From DATJXG01 sp035500455 (GTDB taxonomy: Bacteria; Acidobacteriota; Terriglobia; Terriglobales; Acidobacteriaceae), in the NCBI GenBank assembly GCA_035500455.1, contig DATJXG010000155.1, positions 1-5,013 of the forward strand: a stretch of DNA of 5,013 nucleotides. Reading direction: 5' to 3'. The translations under genes and the position numbers were made by a program. The notes under the pieces are model-generated. The model was not told the origin of the DNA. It did not search any database and saw only the letters and a list, made by a program, of their open reading frames with translations. Shown here in pieces: positions 1 through 5,013 of this stretch; the first letter of the stretch is position 1; each line of letters starts with the position of its first letter.

Positions 1-1
1 G

Positions 2-1198
2 TTCTGGCTTTCAGCGAAGATTCCCGGCGACGCCTTGCCCGCACTGTACTCAGGCACAATTTCAATCACCTCCCCCGGAACCCGCTCGATCGAGCCAATT
101 CCCATTTGCATCGAAGTTCGTCCGGTTCGCCTGATGGAACCGGCGCAGGATCTTTTTTTGTGGTACAAGGGCACGCTTGACTGCCGCCGGCCGCAGCACT
201 ACGTTTCCGAGCGCATCATGCGCGCGCAGTTGCAGGACATTTACGACCACGGTTTCACCAGCATCTCCCTGATCGAGGCTTTGCCGGAATATCTGCAGCC
301 GGCGCTCGAAATCGCAAATGAGGTCGGGTTCCACCGCAATGTTTTGTTGGAGGGCCCCTTCCACCGCGGCTACCGCAAACTGAAATTCGGGAATCTTCAT
401 CCTATTTATTACCTCAGCGACAAGCTCGACGTGCCGCGCTTCGCTTTTTCCACGCGCCACCACTTCCGCAACTGGAGATTCGCGCAGGCCGCCAAAAGCG
501 AGAGCATGTGCAGCCTGATGCGGCAGGAGTTTTCCCGCCGCCTGCTCGATGACCACGATATCGGCCACGCCCCCGGCATTTTCAACTTCTACCTGCCCAC
601 CAACCTGGACTATTTCCGCGCGCACGCAGCCTTTCCCGAACTGCGGAACCACAAAACGTACTACTACTGGCAATGCCACATGGAAAAACCCAACCTTCAT
701 CGGGTGTTGGCAGGACTATTCTTGTGGAAGACCAAGGCGGATGGCATTGCTCCCTATTGTTATCAGCACCGGCCGCGGTTCCCCAACTCCGCTTTCAACG
801 ATTTCGACGAGTGGGAGCCGGGATATTTCTTCGGCCCGGAGCGGCGGCCGTTCAAAGATCACATGACCACCTATCCGGCCGCCGAGGGCAGTATTCCCAC
901 TGTGCAGTGGAAAGGGCTGAGCGCCGGCCTTTTTGATCTGCGCTATCTGGCGACGCTGGAGGCCGCGCTGGCGAAGGCCGCCGCCAGTGGAGACCAGTCA
1001 CTGATGCGCGATGCTCAGGAAGTTCAGGGTGAAGTGGACCGCTTCCTCAACCGCATCAGCCTGCACACCATCACCATTCTCGACGATCAGGATCCCGAGC
1101 CCTATGCCGGCATCCACGCCGAGGAGTATGCGCAGTTCCGCACCCTGATGTCGCAAGCGCTGGTCGATCTGCAGCCACGGGCCGAGGAGTTGAGTTGA
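2..1198 (+). CDS. Glycoside hydrolase-like protein with DUF4091-type C-terminus (5' truncated)
   Basis: The frame is open from the left edge, so the gene begins outside the window; 398 C-terminal residues are present. A TTG at 35 could be taken as a start, but the 11 codons before it already read as the end of a beta-sandwich strand (FWLSAKIPGDALPALYSGT). This matches the 'vP.dA..G.Y.GtitI' pattern that precedes the TIM barrel in GH123/DUF4091-type proteins, so I read through it. Residues from about 45 look like the barrel (YKGTL, then DIYDHGFTSISLIE). Near 220-242 come YYYWQ and LFLWKTKADGIAPY, resembling late barrel strands. At about 291-316 the run YPAAEGSIPTVQWKGL followed by AGLFDLRYL is the DUF4091 hallmark. 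No signal peptide is visible because the N-terminus is missing. Catalytic acids cannot be assigned with confidence and the substrate is unknown. Family-level call fairly sure; enzymatic activity inferred. Confidence 0.75.
   Translation, partial: FWLSAKIPGDALPALYSGTISITSPGTRSIEPIPICIEVRPVRLMEPAQDLFLWYKGTLDCRRPQHYVSERIMRAQLQDIYDHGFTSISLIEALPEYLQPALEIANEVGFHRNVLLEGPFHRGYRKLKFGNLHPIYYLSDKLDVPRFAFSTRHHFRNWRFAQAAKSESMCSLMRQEFSRRLLDDHDIGHAPGIFNFYLPTNLDYFRAHAAFPELRNHKTYYYWQCHMEKPNLHRVLAGLFLWKTKADGIAPYCYQHRPRFPNSAFNDFDEWEPGYFFGPERRPFKDHMTTYPAAEGSIPTVQWKGLSAGLFDLRYLATLEAALAKAAASGDQSLMRDAQEVQGEVDRFLNRISLHTITILDDQDPEPYAGIHAEEYAQFRTLMSQALVDLQPRAEELS
1184..1189 (+). promoter_or_regulatory. Ribosome binding site deciding the TTG start of the nucleotidyltransferase gene
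   Basis: GAGGAG lies inside the last codons of the upstream gene, 5 nt before TTG 1195. That TTG shares TTGA with the upstream TGA stop at 1196-1198. The site and overlap support translational coupling. They also support the TTG, since no other sensible ATG, GTG or TTG occurs in this frame before the conserved core. Confidence 0.7.
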
Positions 1199-2391
1199 AT
1201 ACCGCAGGCACAGCGAAAGCGCCAGAACTCCAAACCCTAGCGCCGGCGTCCCACCGGCAACTGGAAGCCGCAGCTTCGAATCAAACGGGGCGATCCCGCA
1301 GGCCGCACTTCTGGCCCACACCGGCACACGATCTTCTTCTGCGCGCAGCGCTACTACCCGGCCCGGAAGCAATCGCCGCATGGGAGCAGTGGCGACTTTC
1401 AGCGTCTCGCGATCCCGCGTCGCAACGTCTGCTTCCCATCCTCTATCACAACCTGCGCTCGCTCGGTGTAGCTGCGAATTCTCTCCAGGAATACCGCCGC
1501 GCCTATGATCAGGCGTGGTGTGAAAACCAGTTCATGTTTTCTCACGCGGCCGCCATCGTTCGCGGTTTGCGCGAGGCAGGCATCGAGGTATTGCTGTTGA
1601 AGGGCGCGGCTCTCGCCCTGGCCTTTTACCCGGACCCGGCGCTTCGCCCTATGTCCGATATCGACATCCTGGTGCGCCCGGAGCAGATTGCAAAAGCCAC
1701 GGAAGTTTGCCGCCGCCTGGGCTGGCAGCCGATTTTCGATCCGCTCGATTTACTGCCGCTCGACCAGGGCGTGCACTTCGTCCGCGGCTCCGAATTTCAA
1801 CTCGATCTGCACTGGCGCCCCTTCTGGGAGTTCCGGCGCGACGCTAGTGACGACCCTCTGTGGGTGCACGCCGTTCCCCTCACCATGGGCGCGGAAAGCA
1901 CGCGCTGCCTGAACGGTACGCATCAACTGCTGCACGTATGCGTGCATGGCACGCAGCGTTGCGATGTGCCGCTCATCCGCTGGGTGGCCGATGCGATGGC
2001 CGTGCTGCGTTCGCCGCGCCAAACCGTGGACTGGGACGAACTGACCGAGCAGACCGCAAGACGGCGCTATACCCGCCACATGCTGGACACGTTGAGCTAT
2101 CTTCAGCAACGCCTGGATGCTCCTATTCCTGCGGAAGCGATGGTGCGCCTCCGCAAAGCTCCAGCGACAATCTTCGACAGCCTCTACTACCGCACCCAGT
2201 CCAGCAACCATGAGGCCATCCGCTTGTTGCTGTGGTGGCAGTTGCTGGCGCCGCTGCGCTCTGACGCGAACTTAAGCTGGCGGCAGAGGGCGTCTTCCTT
2301 GCATCGCTACCTGCGAGCCAAGTGGCGGGTGCGCAATCCGTTACAGTTGCCTCTCTCGGCAGTTTCCAGAATCTTCCACAAGCTGTTCTAA
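1195..2391 (+). CDS. Nucleotidyltransferase-fold family protein (NTP_transf_5 / PF14907-like)
   Basis: A complete 398-residue protein starting at TTG, overlapping the preceding stop by 4 bp (TTGA) behind a good GAGGAG site. Residues 1-40 are Ala/Pro-rich and probably disordered. The nucleotidyltransferase core is clear: LLLKGAALAL at 133-142 with K136-G137, then RPMSDIDILV at 151-160 with the metal-binding pair D155/D157. VHFVRG follows at 193-198 with H194, and LDLHW at 203-207 supplies the third acidic residue D204. HVCVHGTQ at 247-254 and IRWVADAMAVL at 261-271 match the helical second half typical of this family, and the length is about usual. There is no signal peptide or membrane segment, so it is cytosolic. 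Characterised relatives are few; members occur in exopolysaccharide and some lasso-peptide clusters, and the transferred nucleotide and acceptor are unknown. Coupling to a glycosidase-like gene favours a glycan role here (inference). Confidence 0.85.
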   Translation: MNTAGTAKAPELQTLAPASHRQLEAAASNQTGRSRRPHFWPTPAHDLLLRAALLPGPEAIAAWEQWRLSASRDPASQRLLPILYHNLRSLGVAANSLQEYRRAYDQAWCENQFMFSHAAAIVRGLREAGIEVLLLKGAALALAFYPDPALRPMSDIDILVRPEQIAKATEVCRRLGWQPIFDPLDLLPLDQGVHFVRGSEFQLDLHWRPFWEFRRDASDDPLWVHAVPLTMGAESTRCLNGTHQLLHVCVHGTQRCDVPLIRWVADAMAVLRSPRQTVDWDELTEQTARRRYTRHMLDTLSYLQQRLDAPIPAEAMVRLRKAPATIFDSLYYRTQSSNHEAIRLLLWWQLLAPLRSDANLSWRQRASSLHRYLRAKWRVRNPLQLPLSAVSRIFHKLF

Positions 2392-2645
2392 ACGCATCTA
2401 ATAGCATGAGGCCGTTCGTCTTGTTACCAAAGTCATTTCGATACCTGCCAAAACCCTCGCCAATCAAGGCTTTTCGCATAATCTAGTGGTAATTCTGTTC
2501 CCACCGGAGCCAGCCCTACCCCCATGGAATGGCATCTAAGTTCGCTGTGGGGAGAGTTGCGCATCGTCGCGGAAATGGCGGACAGAGTAGGCGAGTTTCG
2601 CCACTTTCTCCAGCCCATATCTCTGGCCATACCCAATCGACCGCT
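2392..2645. other. Intergenic spacer before the papain-like gene
   Basis: About 255 bp more AT-rich at its left end than the flanking genes. I see no convincing terminator after the nucleotidyltransferase stop. A weak inverted repeat (TGCCAAAA 2446-2453 with TTTTCGCA 2471-2478, one C-C mismatch, 17-nt loop) abuts a -10-like CATAAT. The right half holds a possible 42-codon frame and, in another frame, the 39-codon extension of the papain-like gene from ATG 2529. No tRNA-like or other RNA-gene fold was recognised. Confidence 0.5.
2477..2482 (+). promoter_or_regulatory. Possible -10 element upstream of the papain-like gene
   Basis: CATAAT matches five of six positions of the sigma-70 -10 consensus, in the most AT-rich part of the spacer. 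No acceptable -35 hexamer sits 16-18 bp upstream, so the call rests on one hexamer plus its position. If used, transcription would start near 2489, ahead of both the 2524 and 2529 ATGs. Confidence 0.2.
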
Positions 2646-2652
2646 GTGTTGA
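2524..2652 (+). CDS. Putative 42-residue leader peptide overlapping the next gene
   Basis: An ATG-started frame begins MEWHLSSLWGELRIVAEMAD and ends IPNRPLC. Its composition is protein-like, with balanced hydrophobic and charged residues and no low-complexity run. Its TGA stop at 2650-2652 overlaps a TTG at 2649 as TTGA, the same geometry as the 1195 junction. That TTG opens directly onto the signal peptide of the next gene, which otherwise has no ribosome site. Against it: the nearest purine-rich site, GGAG at 2506-2509, is 14 nt from the ATG, which is long, and the frame is short enough to occur by chance. It resembles no family I know. It could instead be non-coding leader, or a shadow if the next gene truly starts at ATG 2529. 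Confidence 0.3.
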   Translation: MEWHLSSLWGELRIVAEMADRVGEFRHFLQPISLAIPNRPLC

Positions 2653-4052
2653 CGATTTGCAGTTTCGGGCCGCGCAAGAAGAAGAGAACAAGCAAAACGC
2701 TGTTTTCTGTCTTGCTGCTGGCTGTGCTGCTATGCGCCGGCCGCACCAGCTTGCACGCGCAAGCCACTTTGCTTCTCGAAGAACCCTACAGCTACGACGG
2801 CGCTTTCGCCGGCACCGGCCATGCTGCCGTTTATCTGGCGCGCGTCTGCGCAGCTTCTCCCGTCAAGTTGCGCCGCTGCGCTCCGGGAGAGCGTGGAGCA
2901 GTCATCAGCCGCTATCACGGTATCGCCGGCTACGACTGGATGGCCATCCCGCTCATTCCTTATCTCTACGCCGTCGACCGGCCGGAAAACGTGCCGCTGT
3001 ATGCTGATCCCAAGCTGGTGGCTTTTCTGCGCGAGCAATATCTGGCGCGCGTGAAGGATGATCTGCCGGAAGAGGCCGTGCTGAAAACTCCCAGCGGCCC
3101 GTGGTACGAACTGGCCGGCTCCGCTTACGACCGCACTCTCTACGGCTTCGAGATCAAGACCACTCCCGAGCAGGATGACGCCCTGATTCGCCGCTTCAAC
3201 TCCTCGCCCAACCGCGAAGCCTACAATCTGCTCAAGCGGAACTGCGCCGATTTTGTCCGCCAGGTCATCAACTTTTATTATCCGAAAGCCGTGCACCGCA
3301 GCATCATTGAAGATCTCGGGGTCACCACGCCCAAGCAGACGGCCAAAACTCTGGTGGGTTCGAGCAGGCGCCATGCCGCGATGCAGCTCACCACGTTCAT
3401 CATCCCGCAGGTGCCAGGGATGAAGCGCAGCCGGCCCCTGCATGGCGTGCTCGACTCCGTCCTGCTGGCCAAGAAATATATGATGCCGCTGGCCCTGCTG
3501 CACCCATTCATGGCGGGCGGCGCTGAAGTCGCTTATCTCGCGGCGTGGCGCTTCCATCCTGCCGCCGACGCGCTGGTGTTCGATCCCGCGCGCGGCCTGG
3601 GACCGCCCCTGCTAGCCGCTCAGCGGCGTGCCGACGAAGAGCGTCTGCGCAGCTTGACGCGCGAGGCAGCGGAGGACGATCCCAGCCTCCGTGAAAGCGC
3701 GAAGGAGTGGCCGCGGCTGCAAGCCAGCGCCGAGCCGGCTTTCGATCATGCGGGTGCCCCAGTGCTGCAAATACGAGACGGCGACCGGACCGTGCAAGTA
3801 GGATTATGCCGGGCTAACCTTTTGCGCACCGGCGCGCCCCCGGTACTGGTTCAGAAACTGATGCTCGCGCGCCTGCAACAGCACCTGGAGCGCAGCCGCA
3901 CGACCCGCGCGTCGGAAAGCGAGGTTGCCGACGACTGGAACCTGCTGGAAAAAGCTCTGGCGCTCAAAGCCAGCCCTCCGCAACGCCAGATCGTGGCCGA
4001 AGAAATCCAGCCACGGCACAAATTCCCGACCGACCATCTCTGGCGCCACTAA
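2646..4052 (+). CDS. Exported permuted papain-like (NlpC/P60-type) protein, function unknown
   Basis: I chose GTG 2646 (468 residues) because it puts a normal signal peptide at the N-terminus: basic RKKKR at about 10-14, a hydrophobic core TLFSVLLLAVLLCAG at about 18-32, and a signal-peptidase-I-like site in LHAQA at about 36-40. TTG 2649 is equally possible. ATG 2529 would add 39 Arg/Ser-rich residues; none has a good ribosome site. The mature part has GTGHAAVYL (His about 59), then YHGIAGYDWMAIPLIPYLYAVD, and later NLLKRNCADFVRQVINFYYP (Cys about 200). This His-before-Cys order, with Asn before the Cys, is typical of circularly permuted papain-like folds such as DUF4105 or LRAT/YiiX relatives, which act as peptidases, amidases or acyltransferases. 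Residues about 278-302 (YMMPLALLHPFMAGGAEVAYLAAW) are moderately hydrophobic and may sit at the membrane. The last 150 residues are charged, helical and unrecognised. Probably periplasmic or surface-exposed; substrate unknown. Confidence 0.7.
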   Translation: MLTICSFGPRKKKRTSKTLFSVLLLAVLLCAGRTSLHAQATLLLEEPYSYDGAFAGTGHAAVYLARVCAASPVKLRRCAPGERGAVISRYHGIAGYDWMAIPLIPYLYAVDRPENVPLYADPKLVAFLREQYLARVKDDLPEEAVLKTPSGPWYELAGSAYDRTLYGFEIKTTPEQDDALIRRFNSSPNREAYNLLKRNCADFVRQVINFYYPKAVHRSIIEDLGVTTPKQTAKTLVGSSRRHAAMQLTTFIIPQVPGMKRSRPLHGVLDSVLLAKKYMMPLALLHPFMAGGAEVAYLAAWRFHPAADALVFDPARGLGPPLLAAQRRADEERLRSLTREAAEDDPSLRESAKEWPRLQASAEPAFDHAGAPVLQIRDGDRTVQVGLCRANLLRTGAPPVLVQKLMLARLQQHLERSRTTRASESEVADDWNLLEKALALKASPPQRQIVAEEIQPRHKFPTDHLWRH

Positions 4053-4064
4053 AGCGGCGAGCTT

Positions 4065-4112
4065 GCCGAACGCTCCGCGCCCTCGGCGGCGTTCCAGCGC
4101 GCTCGGCGTTTT
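4065..4112 (+). terminator. Possible intrinsic terminator after the papain-like gene
   Basis: GCCGAACGC (4065-4073) can pair with GCGCTCGGC (4099-4107) with one A-C mismatch, and the right arm is followed by G and then TTTT (4109-4112). The enclosed segment can form its own small hairpin (CGCC 4078-4081 with GGCG 4085-4088). An alternative pairing, GAACGC 4068-4073 with GCGTTC 4089-4094, competes. The stem is GC-rich and starts 12 nt after the stop, as expected, but the U-tract is short and the loop long. Confidence 0.35.
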
Positions 4113-4226
4113 GAGATTTAAGCTGCCAGCACCAAGTCAGAAAGAACAGCCCCCACATGTCCCCAGGTCACAGCCGTCACCAAAGAATCCCCCGCCTGCG
4201 TTACACTAAACAACCTTGATCGAGTT

Positions 4227-4271
4227 TCGCTTTAATCAGTCTCACTTAAATCAGTCTCGCTTTAATCAGTC
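4227..4271 (+). repeat. Three tandem copies of a 15-bp unit in the aldolase leader
   Basis: The unit TCGCTTTAATCAGTC occurs at 4227-4241 and 4257-4271 with no difference between them. The middle copy at 4242-4256 reads TCACTTAAATCAGTC, two substitutions. The array ends 11 nt before the AGGAGG ribosome site. Each outer copy holds TTTAAT, which matches five of six -10 positions, so the array may carry the promoter; TTGATC at 4216-4221 is too close (9 bp) to the first one to be its -35. Copies could also be operator sites for a regulator, or simple slippage products. The surrounding 4113-4226 shows no gene. Confidence 0.85.
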
Positions 4272-4282
4272 CAAGTCCTGAC

Positions 4283-4288
4283 AGGAGG
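4283..4288 (+). promoter_or_regulatory. Strong ribosome binding site of the aldolase gene
   Basis: A full AGGAGG (followed by AA) stands 8 nt before ATG 4297 and fixes the start. It is the strongest ribosome site in the window, in contrast to the non-ATG starts of its neighbours, suggesting this gene is translated at a higher rate. Confidence 0.85.
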
Positions 4289-4296
4289 AATTTCCC

Positions 4297-5013
4297 ATGC
4301 CCGAAGCCGCCCTCAGTGGCGCCGATTTCAAAAAGCAACTGCGTGCCGGAACCCCGAAAATGGGCCTGTTCCTGAACGCGCACAGCCCCACGGTAGCCGA
4401 ACAGCTTGCCCACAGCGGCTACGACTGGCTGCTGGTCGATACGCAACATGGCCCCATGACCTACGAAAAACTTTCCGCCATGTTGAGCGGCATCGCCAAC
4501 GGCGGCGCGAAGTCGCTGGTGCGCGTGGGCGGCTACGACGACCGGCCCGGCATTCAGCAAGCCCTCGACATGGGTTCCGACGGCATTCTCATCCCCTACA
4601 TCAATACCGCTGAAGAAGCTCGCCAGGCGGTCAGTTGCACGAAGTATCCCACGGTAGGCACGCGCAGCGTGTACTTCCCCCAGCGCAGCATGAACAAAGC
4701 CGGCCTGCTGGGCTACGCCGGCAACTACAACAATGACGGCATCGTGGCCTTGCAGGTCGAAACCGCGAGCTGCATCGAGAACATTGCCGAAATCGCTGCC
4801 GTGCCCGGCGTGGATATTCTGTTCCTGGGGCAGAATGATCTCTGCATGTCCATGGGCCTGTACAACAAGTACGAGTTCCCCCACATGTACACCTCGCCCG
4901 AACTCGACGCCGCAACAAAAAAGCTGATCGAGCACGCCCACAAAAACAAAGTAATCCTGGGCATCTTCCTCTTCGGGACCGCCCGCGTAGGCGAATTCCT
5001 GGAGAAGGGATTC
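4297..5013 (+). CDS. HpcH/HpaI-family aldolase (3' truncated)
   Basis: The first 239 codons are present; relatives usually run to about 250-270 residues, so only a short C-terminal piece lies beyond the right edge. The family (PF03328, class II pyruvate-type aldolases with a TIM barrel) cleaves or forms 4-hydroxy-2-oxo acids using a divalent metal. Visible motifs in order: YDWLLVDTQHGP at 42-53 (D48, H51), SLVRVGG at 73-79 (R76), GSDGILIPYINTAEEA at 93-108, YPTVGTRS at 117-124, LQVET at 152-156 (E155, metal ligand) and LGQNDLCMSMG at 177-187 (D181, metal ligand). These sit a constant six residues after the catalytic and metal positions I recall for E. coli HpaI (D42, H45, R70, E149, D175), so the site looks intact. 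The usual DxEHG is DTQHG here. It is cytosolic, with no signal peptide. The actual substrate and the local symbol cannot be told from the sequence; a hydroxy-dioate or sugar-acid degradation role is possible. Confidence 0.9.
   Translation, partial: MPEAALSGADFKKQLRAGTPKMGLFLNAHSPTVAEQLAHSGYDWLLVDTQHGPMTYEKLSAMLSGIANGGAKSLVRVGGYDDRPGIQQALDMGSDGILIPYINTAEEARQAVSCTKYPTVGTRSVYFPQRSMNKAGLLGYAGNYNNDGIVALQVETASCIENIAEIAAVPGVDILFLGQNDLCMSMGLYNKYEFPHMYTSPELDAATKKLIEHAHKNKVILGIFLFGTARVGEFLEKGF

Noticed and set aside
62..700. 212-codon minus-strand open frame opposite the glycosidase-like gene
   Set aside because: It lies wholly within a well-supported + strand gene in GC-rich DNA, where antisense frames stay open by codon bias; it has no recognisable motif.
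2433..2636. 67-codon minus-strand frame in the spacer before the papain-like gene
   Set aside because: No ribosome site or recognisable motif, and it overlaps two competing + strand frames; not enough to call a gene.
2705..2745. Lipoprotein signal (Cys in the hydrophobic core of the papain-like protein)
   Set aside because: The residues before the Cys are V-L-L and lack the small residue expected at -1, while a signal-peptidase-I-like LHAQA follows shortly after.
2730..3557. 275-codon minus-strand open frame opposite the papain-like gene
   Set aside because: The + strand frame has a signal peptide and catalytic-type motifs; the antisense product has no family features and is a shadow.
4202..4207. 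TACACT as a -10 element for the aldolase
   Set aside because: Only four of six consensus positions match and no -35-like hexamer lies 16-18 bp upstream; the TTTAAT sequences in the repeats are better candidates.
3925..4209. 94-codon + strand frame running from inside the papain-like gene into the spacer
   Set aside because: It is Pro/Arg/Ser-rich, typical of a frame-shifted reading of GC-rich DNA, has no ribosome site, and crosses the terminator-like stem.
4246..4941. 231-codon minus-strand open frame opposite the aldolase
   Set aside because: The + strand carries unmistakable aldolase motifs with a strong ribosome site; the antisense frame merely runs into the 15-bp repeats before stopping.

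Overview
The window is GC-rich bacterial DNA with all recognisable genes on the + strand: two adjoining genes (the first cut by the left edge), a third gene standing alone, and a fourth cut by the right edge. Codon use, the frequent TTG/GTG starts and the mix of families (a DUF4091/GH123-like glycosidase, a PF14907-like nucleotidyltransferase, a secreted permuted papain-like protein, an HpaI-type aldolase) would fit a soil bacterium such as an acidobacterium. That placement is an impression from composition and gene style, not from a search.

Left block (2-2391). The C-terminal 398 residues of a glycoside-hydrolase-like protein are followed, with a 4-bp TTGA overlap and a GAGGAG ribosome site, by a complete 398-residue nucleotidyltransferase-fold protein with its KG, DxD and DLHW motifs. 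The two are almost certainly co-transcribed and translationally coupled. A shared role in making or trimming a surface glycan is an inference from the two families.

Middle block (2392-4112). A spacer of about 255 bp carries only weak promoter-like sequence and a possible 42-codon reading frame that ends in a second TTGA overlap. It leads into an exported protein of about 468 residues. That protein has a signal peptide and then a His...Cys order (GTGH, later RNCADF) typical of permuted papain-like/NlpC-P60-type folds, plus a long C-terminal part I do not recognise. Its true start is uncertain: ATG 2529, GTG 2646 or TTG 2649. A GC-rich imperfect stem followed by TTTT lies just after its stop.

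Right block (4113-5013). A leader with three tandem copies of a 15-bp unit sits immediately before a very strong AGGAGG ribosome site and the first 239 codons of an HpcH/HpaI-type aldolase whose expected active-site residues are all present. Nothing visible links the aldolase to the left-hand genes, so it looks like an independent transcription unit.

I see no RNA gene, insertion sequence, CRISPR array, integrase or toxin-antitoxin pair. The parts least explained by known families are the 15-bp triple repeat, the putative small frame before the papain-like gene, and that gene's C-terminal region.
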